64,000 bases of DNA, from positions 1 through 64,000 of the forward strand of contig CANQKM010000007.1 in assembly GCA_947624485.1 (NCBI GenBank), read 5' to 3'. The translations under genes and the position numbers were made by a program. Every line of letters starts with the position of its first letter. The first letter of the stretch is position 1. Below are positions 7,636-14,688 of the stretch, piece after piece. The notes below the pieces were generated by a model. The model searched no databases and was not told the origin of the DNA. It saw nothing but the letters and a program-made list of their open reading frames with translations. This DNA is from an uncultured Clostridia bacterium. Lineage in GTDB: Bacteria; Bacillota; Clostridia; UBA1381.

Positions 7636-9915
7636 TTAATCCGAAGTCAACTGACGGAATTCTACTCCGATCACCGTCGCCGGAGCGACCTGTTCGCCGG
7701 CTTCAATGCTCTGCTTTACGGCGTACGCGCCCTTTTCCTCGCTGTGACCGACTCCGATCACCTCGAAGTTCAGTCCGCACAGCGCAAGAGTGTATTCCGC
7801 GTCCTCGACCGAGACGCCCGTAAGATCCGGCACGGTAACGGTATCCGATTTATCTCTTTCCTCTGTGTATATAATTACTGTTGAATTTTCTCCTATCATT
7901 ACGCCCGGCTGCGGAAGCTGGTCCACAACGGTGTCGCCGTCGCCGACAACATTCAGATAAAGTCCCGCCTCGGCTATTTTCGCGCGCGCTTCAGACTCTT
8001 CAAGCTGCCTTACGTCGGGTATTTCCACCCTTACGTCAGGCGTTTCGTCCGCGGTGTACTGCTTCTCTATGCCGAGATAATTCATCGAGTCCTCTATGAT
8101 CTCACCCACAAGCGGCGCGGCGATCGTTCCGCCGTACTTATTGTCCACCTGCGGCTCGTCGAGCATCACGAGGCATACAAGCTCCGGATCGTTCGCGGGA
8201 GCAAAGCCTATGAAGGACGCGATACGCTTTTCCTCCGCGCGGTTGCCCTTCTCGGACGTTCCCGTTTTGCCGCCTATGCGGCAGCCCTTTACGTAGGCGT
8301 TCTTACCCGTCGAGGTCGGGAGCGACACGACCGATTCGAGTATCTCGCGCATTTTCTGCGACGTTTCCTCGGATATTACCCGCGCGACCTCCTCCGACTC
8401 ATAGCTCTTTACAACGCCGTTTGTGCCGCGTATTTCCTTTACTATTCTCGGCTTCATTCTCACGCCGCCGTTTACAACGGCTGAAACAGCCGTGGCAAGC
8501 TGTATCGGCGTTATCTGAAAGCCCTGTCCGAACGAGCTTGTGGCGATGTCCACGTCGCTCATTCTGTTGTGGTAGTATATGCTCGAGGCCTCGCCGACAA
8601 GTCCCATATCGGTCGTATCGGCAAGTCCGAAGGCTCTGAAGTATTCCATGAATTTGTCCGCGCCGAGACGAAGTCCAAGCTCCATAAACACAGGGTTGCA
8701 GGAGTTTTGAACGCCCTCGACGAACGTCTGCGGTCCGTGACCGTCTGTGTTCGCGCAGTTTATCTTTCTGTCGGCGACTATCTTAAAGCCCGGGCAGTAG
8801 AACGTCGAATCGAGGTCTGCCACGTGTTCTTCGAGCGCCGCCGCCGCGGTTATTATCTTAAAGGTCGAACCCGGCTCGTACGTGTCGGATATCGCCTTAT
8901 TTCTCCACATCTTGTTACGCGCCGCCGCGACCTCCTCGTCGGTGAGGTTGTCTATTGTCTTTTTCGGCTTCGGCGTCGCTTTCGCGCCGTCCTCGTCGTC
9001 ATCCTCGTCGTCTGTTGTTTCCGTATATTTGAGCATGTATTTCTCAAACTGCTCTATATCGTAAGGATTGTTTACGTCAAAATCGGGCTTTGTCGCCATC
9101 GCGAGTATTTCGCCCGTTTTCGGGTTCATGATTATACCCGCCGCGCCTTCCTTAAGCTCATCCTCGGCGACGGCTTCCTCCAAATGCTTTTCAAGGAAGT
9201 GCTGGAGCGTTTCGTCTATCGTCAGTACGACATTGTAGCCCTTTACCGCTCCGTTTATGTACTCCGCCTGCTGCGCCTTGAGCGTTGTGCCGTCGGCGTT
9301 TTGGTTCTGCTCGATGCTTCCGTTCCTGCCCATAAGCGCATCGTCAAACGTAAGCTCCACGCCCTGTATGCCGTTGTTGTCGTAGCCCGTGAAGCCGAGT
9401 ACATGCGGCGCGACGTTAAACGGATAGTAACGCTTCGAGTCCTCCTCAAAGTATATTCCGCTGAACGCCTTAGCCGTTTCCGCGTCATTGTCGGAGCTTA
9501 AAAGCTCCTTTACCGCGTCTGTTTCGTCTGTTGAAAGACGTTTTTTTATAACCTGGTATCTGTTTTCCTTTGTAATAAGCTTTTTTATTTCGTCCGGCTT
9601 CATATCTATTACCGGCGCGAGCCTTGAAGCTATAACATCGGCGTTGCCGTCAGCCTTAACGTCCTCGGGATTGCATATCAGCGTATTCGCGGACGCGCTT
9701 TCGGCAAGCACCTTGCCGTTTCGGTCGTAGATCGTGCCGCGCGACGCGGTTATAACTCCCGAACCCTGCTGCTGCGCTTTTGCCTTCGCGGACAGTTCCT
9801 CGCCGCGTATAATCTGCCAATAACCGACGCGCAGCGTCAGAGCCATAAGCGCGATTACCACGACCGCGGCAATGATTGTACTTTTCTTGTTTATTTCATT
9901 AAGCGACGGTTTCAT
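7636..9915 (-). CDS. ftsI: class B penicillin-binding protein with two PASTA domains (FtsI/SpoVD type)
   Basis: This transpeptidase cross-links septal or spore peptidoglycan together with the SEDS protein FtsW. The 759 residues comprise one N-terminal membrane anchor (about 13-30), a dimerisation/pedestal domain, and a transpeptidase domain with the nucleophile in S350-TFK, the SCN motif at 405-407 and KTGT at 550-553. Two PASTA domains follow at about 630-684 and 692-755. An acidic, low-complexity insert (TTDDEDDDEDG) sits at 300-310, before the active-site serine. The PASTA tail is shared with SpoVD of spore formers, but as the only class B enzyme of this cluster it is likely to serve vegetative division. 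It is flanked by ftsL and murE in the usual order. Confidence 0.93.
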   Translation of the reverse strand: MKPSLNEINKKSTIIAAVVVIALMALTLRVGYWQIIRGEELSAKAKAQQQGSGVITASRGTIYDRNGKVLAESASANTLICNPEDVKADGNADVIASRLAPVIDMKPDEIKKLITKENRYQVIKKRLSTDETDAVKELLSSDNDAETAKAFSGIYFEEDSKRYYPFNVAPHVLGFTGYDNNGIQGVELTFDDALMGRNGSIEQNQNADGTTLKAQQAEYINGAVKGYNVVLTIDETLQHFLEKHLEEAVAEDELKEGAAGIIMNPKTGEILAMATKPDFDVNNPYDIEQFEKYMLKYTETTDDEDDDEDGAKATPKPKKTIDNLTDEEVAAARNKMWRNKAISDTYEPGSTFKIITAAAALEEHVADLDSTFYCPGFKIVADRKINCANTDGHGPQTFVEGVQNSCNPVFMELGLRLGADKFMEYFRAFGLADTTDMGLVGEASSIYYHNRMSDVDIATSSFGQGFQITPIQLATAVSAVVNGGVRMKPRIVKEIRGTNGVVKSYESEEVARVISEETSQKMREILESVVSLPTSTGKNAYVKGCRIGGKTGTSEKGNRAEEKRIASFIGFAPANDPELVCLVMLDEPQVDNKYGGTIAAPLVGEIIEDSMNYLGIEKQYTADETPDVRVEIPDVRQLEESEARAKIAEAGLYLNVVGDGDTVVDQLPQPGVMIGENSTVIIYTEERDKSDTVTVPDLTGVSVEDAEYTLALCGLNFEVIGVGHSEEKGAYAVKQSIEAGEQVAPATVIGVEFRQLTSD

Positions 9916-9956
9916 TGCCTCATTCCTTCTAAATTATATTACAGGACTTCCAAGAA

Positions 9957-10448
9957 TTATTTTATGCTGAAAAAGTTGACAATATAACTTCCGGCACTCT
10001 TAATCATGTTCATAATTCTGTTTCCCGTGCCTTCGACTTCGCCCGCCGTCTTTTCCGTCATATCGTCCTGCTTGACGTTCACGTAAATTATCTGGTATTT
10101 TTCGGGGCGCTGCATACCGAGCCGCGTCGTCGCCTGCTTTTCAATTTCGGCAAGGTCAACGCTCTGCTCCATGTCAAAAATCATGCGGCTCGTTACCGCC
10201 TCCGTGTCGGAAAGCTGCTTACGGAGCGACTCGATCTGTCTGCTTCCCTCGTTTACGGCGACAAACTGTGATATCATAAAGCTCGCAGAAACAGCGACAG
10301 CCGCGATAACGCAGACTCTGCGAATCATCTTATTCCTTAACGCCATCTGCTTTCTTGTCCTTCTAACCTGTTTTTTCTTACGTTTTTTCTGCGTGGGACG
10401 CTTCGGGCGTTCCTCGGGCATTTTGTATGCCAGATTACCGTAATTCAT
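9957..10448 (-). CDS. ftsL: FtsL-like bitopic division protein
   Basis: This small divisome protein of 163 residues has a long basic cytoplasmic region (residues 15-40, rich in K and R), one membrane segment at about 43-62, and an extracytoplasmic segment with heptad spacing that fits the short FtsL/DivIC coiled coil. Sequence similarity in this family is always weak, so the call rests on topology, size and the position between rsmH and the penicillin-binding protein gene. The frame is open further upstream into rsmH, but a clear GGAG lies 7 bases before the ATG at 10448. FtsL would hold the septal synthase complex together. Confidence 0.8.
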   Translation of the reverse strand: MNYGNLAYKMPEERPKRPTQKKRKKKQVRRTRKQMALRNKMIRRVCVIAAVAVSASFMISQFVAVNEGSRQIESLRKQLSDTEAVTSRMIFDMEQSVDLAEIEKQATTRLGMQRPEKYQIIYVNVKQDDMTEKTAGEVEGTGNRIMNMIKSAGSYIVNFFSIK

Positions 10449-10467
10449 ATAAGTCTCCTTATTATCC

Positions 10468-11400
10468 TCAAAGCTTTTCCGCAATTCTGAGCTTTGCGCT
10501 CTTGCTTCTCGGATTGTCTGCGCACTCCTTTGTGCCGGGCAGTACGGGCTTGCGCGACACAAGCTTTACAGTCGGCTTGTTGCCGCACACGCACACCGGA
10601 AATTCCTTCGGACACGTGCAGCCCTTGCTCATTCTCGCAAATTCCTGCTTTACTATTCTGTCCTCAAGAGAGTGAAACGTGATGACCGCGAGTCTGCCGC
10701 CGCTTTTGAGAGCGTCCGTGAAGTCCGCAAGCGCCGTTTTAAGCGCGTCAAGCTCGCCGTTTACCTCTATTCTTATCGCCTGAAATACCCTTTTCGCCGG
10801 ATGTCCGCCGTCACTTCTCGCCTTCGCCGGCACAGCCGCCTTTATGACGTCCACAAGCTCGTACGTTGTCCCGATCGGTTTTTCGGCGCGGCGTTTGCAG
10901 ATAAATTCCGCGATACGCTTCGACCATCTTTCCTCGCCGTACTCGTAAAATATGCGCGTAAGCTCCCCGCACGTGTAACCGTTCACAACGTCGCGCGCGC
11001 TTTTTCCGCTTCGCGCGTCCATGCGCATATCGAGCGGAGCGTCGTGCATGTACGAAAATCCGCGCTCGGGATTGTCAAGCTGGTACGAGCTTACCCCTAT
11101 GTCGAGCAGCGCGCCGTCTATCCCGTCGACCGACAAGTCGGAAAGTATGTTTTTTATGCTGCTGAAATTGTCGTTTACAGCCGTGAATCTTTCCCCGAAC
11201 CGTTCAAGACGCTTCGACGCGGCGGCGATCGCCTCGCTGTCGCGGTCTATGCCGATAAGGCGGCAGGTGTCGTTTGACGCGAGTATTCCGTACGAATGAC
11301 CGCCGCCGCCGAGCGTGCCGTCGACGTACAAGCCGTTTTCCCTGACCTGAAGCGCGGCTATGCTTTCCTCATACAAAACCGAAACATGCCGAAAATCCAT
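10468..11400 (-). CDS. rsmH: 16S rRNA (cytosine-1402-N4)-methyltransferase
   Basis: RsmH (MraW) methylates N4 of C1402 in 16S rRNA. The 310-residue protein begins with the typical HVSVLYEE, has the SAM-binding stretch VDGTLGGGGHS near residues 27-37, the DIGVSSYQLD motif, and the FQAIRIEVNGEL and FHSLEDRIVK motifs near the C-terminus. The open frame continues 35 codons upstream, but GGAGA is 7 bases before the ATG at 11400 and the protein then has the family length. It lies 14 bases after mraZ, as in most Firmicutes division clusters. Confidence 0.97.
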   Translation of the reverse strand: MDFRHVSVLYEESIAALQVRENGLYVDGTLGGGGHSYGILASNDTCRLIGIDRDSEAIAAASKRLERFGERFTAVNDNFSSIKNILSDLSVDGIDGALLDIGVSSYQLDNPERGFSYMHDAPLDMRMDARSGKSARDVVNGYTCGELTRIFYEYGEERWSKRIAEFICKRRAEKPIGTTYELVDVIKAAVPAKARSDGGHPAKRVFQAIRIEVNGELDALKTALADFTDALKSGGRLAVITFHSLEDRIVKQEFARMSKGCTCPKEFPVCVCGNKPTVKLVSRKPVLPGTKECADNPRSKSAKLRIAEKL

Positions 11401-11414
11401 AACCGTTCTCCTTC

Positions 11415-11858
11415 TTATATATTCAGGTCGTACTTTAAGATACCCTCCATCATAACATCGTCGGAAAGCTCCGCCTGGTAATGCTCCCAAACCTCGCTGT
11501 CCCAAATCTCAAGCCGCGTGTTCGCGCCGACAAGCACAACGTCCTTTTTAAGTCCGGCGTACTCTATGAGACGCTTTGAAATAGGCACTCTGCCCTGCCT
11601 GTCAACGTCCGCCGAGCTTGCCTTGCCGAAAAAGAGACGCGAAAACGCCGCCGCATTCCTGTCGGTTGCGGTCGGCAGTCTGTTTATTTTTTCGGCGAGC
11701 TTGTCCCATTCCTCCTGCGTGAACAGAAGCAGACACCTGTCGGACATCGAACGGGTGACATATACCGTTTCGGACATCTTTTCCCTTACCTTCGCGGGCA
11801 GAATTATTCTTCCGCGCTCGTCAAGCTGTCTGGGATATTCGTCCACAAAATTTACCAT
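11415..11858 (-). CDS. mraZ: transcriptional regulator MraZ
   Basis: MraZ is an AbrB-fold protein that binds DNA as a ring and represses its own operon in the species studied. The 147-residue product has the two expected repeats, LDERGRIILPAKVRE near residue 13 and VDRQGRVPISKRL near residue 88. The frame reaches upstream to 11924, but that region contains the operator side of the leader. GGTGA lies 9 bases before the ATG at 11858, which also gives the normal length. It is the first gene of the division/cell wall operon and its probable target repeats lie 61 bases upstream. Confidence 0.95.
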   Translation of the reverse strand: MVNFVDEYPRQLDERGRIILPAKVREKMSETVYVTRSMSDRCLLLFTQEEWDKLAEKINRLPTATDRNAAAFSRLFFGKASSADVDRQGRVPISKRLIEYAGLKKDVVLVGANTRLEIWDSEVWEHYQAELSDDVMMEGILKYDLNI

Positions 11859-11918
11859 TATATATGTCACCTGCCTTTCGGATTTAATTCGGAGTTGCCC
11901 AAAGTTCATGGTTTTTAA

Positions 11919-11953
11919 TCCCATTTACTCCATTTCGCTCCCATTATCTCCAT
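11919..11953 (-). promoter_or_regulatory. probable MraZ operator, four TGGRR repeats
   Basis: On the minus strand the sequence reads TGGAG, TGGGA, TGGAG, TGGGA, with starts spaced 9, 11 and 9 bases. The array is a 20-base direct duplication. TGGGN repeats before mraZ are the known MraZ target, and this array lies directly downstream of the -10 box over the expected transcription start, where binding would block initiation. Confidence 0.8.
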
Positions 11954-11980
11954 TTTAACCTAATTTTACGAAAAATGCAA
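11952..11980 (-). promoter_or_regulatory. sigma-A promoter of the mraZ operon
   Basis: Reading the minus strand, TTGCAT (11980-11975) is followed after 17 bases by TAAAAT (11957-11952). The start site would fall near 11945, inside the MraZ repeat array, with an 85-90 base leader to mraZ. Confidence 0.75.
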
Positions 11981-12030
11981 TACTTTTTTTATTTTTCGTA
12001 CCCGTACTTTTCATTATTTTTCCGTTTCTC

Positions 12031-12059
12031 TTGTAATTTTGCTCAGGATACGGTATAAT
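12031..12059 (+). promoter_or_regulatory. sigma-A promoter facing lgt
   Basis: TTGTAA at 12031-12036 and TATAAT at 12054-12059 are separated by 17 bases. It would give lgt a leader of about 180 bases. GGAGG occurs at the predicted start, but only a six-codon frame (GTG 12079 to TAA 12099) follows, which may not be translated. Confidence 0.6.
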
Positions 12060-12244
12060 GTAACGGAGGCAGTCGAATGTGAATCATATATATTGTTAAA
12101 TTTTGGATATACACATACAATATATTGTGTATATTGCTATTATATCACAAATGTTTCAAAATGTGAATAGGAAAATTAAAATTTGATTGCCGAAAGATTA
12201 CAGAAATATTTCAAATGTTTCGATAAAATTTTGGAGGTTTTTAC
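12060..12244 (+). other. AT-rich lgt leader with palindrome and direct repeat
   Basis: This stretch has no gene I can support. It contains a perfect 12 bp palindrome, ACAATATATTGT at 12117-12128, flanked by more ATATA/TATAT sequence, and two copies of CAAATGTTTC about 62 bases apart. The palindrome could be an operator. GGAGG before 12245 is the lgt ribosome binding site. Confidence 0.4.
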
Positions 12245-13057
12245 ATGAACAATATTTCCTTCCCGAACATAGGACTGAGCATGAACATAAATCCGGTCGC
12301 GTTTCACGTGGGTTCGCACCCCGTGTACTGGTACGCGATTATAATACTCGGCGGCTTTATCCTCGCGATGCTGTTTGTGTGTGCCACCTGCGAAAACCGC
12401 GGCGTAAAAAAGGACAATATATGGGACATTGCTCTGTACGGACTTATCACCGGCATAATCGGCGCGAGAATTTACTACATTCTGTTTTCACCGGGCGAGT
12501 TTCACTCGTTCGCCGATATGCTGAAAATATGGAACGGCGGTCTCGCGGTTTACGGCGGCTTAATCGCGGCTGTGATCACGGCGTATATTTACTGCCGCGT
12601 CAAAAAAATAAACACCCTGAAGGTGTTCGACGCGTGCGCGCCCGGGCTTTTGATCGGTCAGGCGATAGGCAGGTTCGGCAATTTCACGAACGCCGAGGTT
12701 TACGGCGGCGAAACGTCCTCGCTGCTCGGTATGAGCATTAACGGCGCGCCTCCCGTGCATCCGCTGTTCCTGTATGAGGCGGTGTGGAATTTGATCGGAC
12801 TTGCGATAATGCTGCTCCTGCGCGACAAGAAGAAGGCGGACGGTCAGGTGTTCTGCTTCTATCTTATGTGGTACTCGTTCGGCAGGTTTTTCTTAGAGGG
12901 TATGCGCGATCCGATGTATGTGCTGTTCGTTATACCGGGCAAATTCGGCATATCGCAGCTTGTGGCGATTATACTGTTCGTCCTCGCGGCTGCCGGAGCG
13001 GTGTTTTTGCATATAAGAAAGAAAAGAATGAGATATATGAAAATCACGATAAAATAA
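12245..13057 (+). CDS. lgt: prolipoprotein diacylglyceryl transferase
   Basis: Lgt moves diacylglycerol from phosphatidylglycerol to the lipobox cysteine of prelipoproteins in the membrane, the first step of lipoprotein maturation. The 270-residue protein has about seven hydrophobic segments. The family signature GQAIGRFGNFTNAEVYG is near residues 138-154, HPLFLYEAVWN near 171-181, and YSFGRFFLEGMR near 211-222. A lipoprotein substrate candidate is encoded in this window at 50436-50957. The gene stands alone on the plus strand, divergent from the division operon, and ends at a strong shared terminator. Confidence 0.97.
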   Translation: MNNISFPNIGLSMNINPVAFHVGSHPVYWYAIIILGGFILAMLFVCATCENRGVKKDNIWDIALYGLITGIIGARIYYILFSPGEFHSFADMLKIWNGGLAVYGGLIAAVITAYIYCRVKKINTLKVFDACAPGLLIGQAIGRFGNFTNAEVYGGETSSLLGMSINGAPPVHPLFLYEAVWNLIGLAIMLLLRDKKKADGQVFCFYLMWYSFGRFFLEGMRDPMYVLFVIPGKFGISQLVAIILFVLAAAGAVFLHIRKKRMRYMKITIK

Positions 13058-13080
13058 AGGACTGTAAAACAGTCCTTTTT
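13056..13080. terminator. shared terminator of lgt and mgtE
   Basis: AAAGGACTGT at 13056-13065 pairs perfectly with ACAGTCCTTT at 13069-13078 around a 3-base loop, with T runs on both strands. It lies between the convergent stops of lgt and mgtE and can act in both directions. Confidence 0.9.
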
Positions 13081-14426
13081 TATGCTATATTAAAGAATTT
13101 AGCGGCAATGGTAAAGTAAATCAGTATTGACGCCGCGTCCACTATCGTGGTAATAAGCGGCGCTGCCATAACCGCGGGATCGAGCTTGCAGCGTTTCGCG
13201 AGCATCGGCAGCGTGCAGCCTATAAGCTGCGACACGACAACTATCCCCGACACCGACAAACTCACAACAAGCGCAATTCTGAGGTCATGGTTCATAAGCC
13301 ATATTCGTATGCCGTTTACGACCGACAGCGTTACGCCGATTATGACCGATACCCTTAGCTCCGTCCATACGACCCTGAAGAAATCCTTTAGCTTTATTTC
13401 CTCAAGGCTCATTCCGCGTATTATCATTGTGGAGCTTTGCGAGCCGCAGTTGCCGCCCGTACTCATCAGCATCGGTATGAACGATATTAAAATAGGCACC
13501 GACGCGCAGGCCGCCTCGTACCTCTGCAGCACAGCGCCCGTCACTGCCGCCGACAGCATAAGCACAAGCAGCCATACTATTCTGTTGCGCGCGTGTTTTA
13601 TGTCCGAGGTTTTGAAGTACGATTCCTCGTTCGGCGCGATAGCCGCCATTCGCTCGATGTCCTCCGTCACCTCGTCCTGCATTACGTCGATAGCGTCGTC
13701 GAATGTGACGATTCCGACAAGCCGCCTCTCATCGTCAACGACAGGCATCGCGGCAAAGTCGTAGTGGCTCATCTCACGCGCAACATCCTCCTTGTCGTCG
13801 TGCGTGTGGACACAGATAATCGTCTTGTCCATTATTTCCTCGATACGCTCGTCCTCGTCCGCGAGCAGCAAATCCTTTATCGGAAGGTAGCCGAGCAGCG
13901 TGCGGTCGTCGTTCGTCACAAAGCAGGTGTACGCCGTTTCCGCGTCGGCGATCGTGCGGCGTATACGCTTTTTCGCGTCGCTGACCGTCATTTTCGGGCG
14001 CAGACTGATGTAGTCCGTCGTCATGAGCGAACCGGCGCTGTCCTCGGGGTATTTCAGAATTTCGTTGATCGTGTGGCGCATTTCGGGATCGGCGTTCTGT
14101 AGTATGCGCTTAACGACGTTCGCGGGCATTTCCTCTACAATATCCGCCGCGTCGTCTATATAAAGTTCGTCGAATACCTCTTTAAGCTCGCTGTCGGAAA
14201 AGCCGCGTATGAGCATTTCTTGGTTGCCGCTGTCCATAAGCGCGAACACAGCCGCGGCAAGGTCTTTCGGCAAAAGGCGGAACAGCACGGGTATGCTGTC
14301 GTTTTCCGCTTCCTCGAATATAACGGCTATATCTGCCTCGTTCATCGACGAAAGCACATCGCGGAGCGACGAGTATTTTTTGTTTTTAAGCAGTGTTTCA
14401 ACCGTTCCGGCCATCATCGAAGCCAT
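13080..14426 (-). CDS. mgtE: magnesium transporter MgtE
   Basis: MgtE is a dimeric magnesium channel gated by cytoplasmic magnesium. The 448-residue protein has the acidic helical N domain (SLRDVLSSMNEADIAVIFEE), two CBS domains in the middle (about residues 130-255), a plug helix, and about five C-terminal membrane segments. The segment PILISFIPMLMSTGGNCGSQSS matches the pore-lining region of the family, split here only for description. A GTG at 14456 extends the frame, but it would sit at the predicted transcription start, while AAGGGGG lies 10 bases before the ATG at 14426; I therefore use 14426. The leader is only about 30 bases, too short for an M-box magnesium riboswitch. Confidence 0.94.
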   Translation of the reverse strand: MASMMAGTVETLLKNKKYSSLRDVLSSMNEADIAVIFEEAENDSIPVLFRLLPKDLAAAVFALMDSGNQEMLIRGFSDSELKEVFDELYIDDAADIVEEMPANVVKRILQNADPEMRHTINEILKYPEDSAGSLMTTDYISLRPKMTVSDAKKRIRRTIADAETAYTCFVTNDDRTLLGYLPIKDLLLADEDERIEEIMDKTIICVHTHDDKEDVAREMSHYDFAAMPVVDDERRLVGIVTFDDAIDVMQDEVTEDIERMAAIAPNEESYFKTSDIKHARNRIVWLLVLMLSAAVTGAVLQRYEAACASVPILISFIPMLMSTGGNCGSQSSTMIIRGMSLEEIKLKDFFRVVWTELRVSVIIGVTLSVVNGIRIWLMNHDLRIALVVSLSVSGIVVVSQLIGCTLPMLAKRCKLDPAVMAAPLITTIVDAASILIYFTIAAKFFNIA

Positions 14427-14462
14427 GTCCGCCGCCCCCTTCCCGTAAATTTTCACTATTAT

Positions 14463-14491
14463 ATTATACCCTCATTTTACGGCTCTGTCAA
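14463..14491 (-). promoter_or_regulatory. consensus sigma-A promoter of mgtE
   Basis: On the minus strand TTGACA (14491-14486) and TATAAT (14468-14463) are 17 bases apart, an exact consensus match. The start site near 14456 decides against the upstream GTG as the mgtE start codon. Confidence 0.9.
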
Positions 14492-14521
14492 TTTCCCGCG
14501 CAAAAAATTTTATGATTATGC

Positions 14522-14550
14522 TTGACATTTATCCGTTTTGCATGTATAAT
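14522..14550 (+). promoter_or_regulatory. consensus sigma-A promoter of tRNA-Asp
   Basis: TTGACA at 14522-14527 and TATAAT at 14545-14550 are separated by 17 bases, an exact consensus. The tRNA begins 18 bases after the -10 box. Confidence 0.9.
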
Positions 14551-14567
14551 ATCTAAATGTCGGGAAT

Positions 14568-14644
14568 GGCCCGGTAGTTCAGTTGGTTAGAACGCCAGCC
14601 TGTCACGCTGGAGGTCGTGAGTTCGAGCCTCATCCGGGTCGCCA
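14568..14644 (+). tRNA. tRNA-Asp (anticodon GTC), CCA encoded
   Basis: The 7 bp acceptor stem GGCCCGG / CCGGGTC has one G-T pair. The D arm, the anticodon arm CCAGC-CTGTCAC-GCTGG with GTC at 14602-14604, and the T arm with GTTCGAGCC are all in place. The terminal CCA is encoded at 14642-14644. It is a single-tRNA transcription unit with its own consensus promoter and terminator. Confidence 0.97.
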
Positions 14645-14651
14645 TATAAAA

Positions 14652-14679
14652 ACAGCCGCATTTTTGCGGCTGTTTTTTG
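14652..14679. terminator. terminator of tRNA-Asp, also usable by the convergent BlaR-like gene
   Basis: ACAGCCGCA at 14652-14660 pairs with TGCGGCTGT at 14665-14673 around a TTTT loop, with six T after it and A residues before it. The minus-strand gene ending at 14689 can use it in the other orientation. Confidence 0.9.
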
Positions 14680-14688
14680 TCGTTGTTT

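Noticed and set aside
12065..12099. Six-codon leader peptide before lgt
   Set aside because: GGAGG lies at the predicted transcript start and only GTG plus five codons follow; no attenuator hairpin accompanies it.
14427..14470. M-box magnesium riboswitch before mgtE
   Set aside because: The leader is about 30 bases long, too short for the aptamer.
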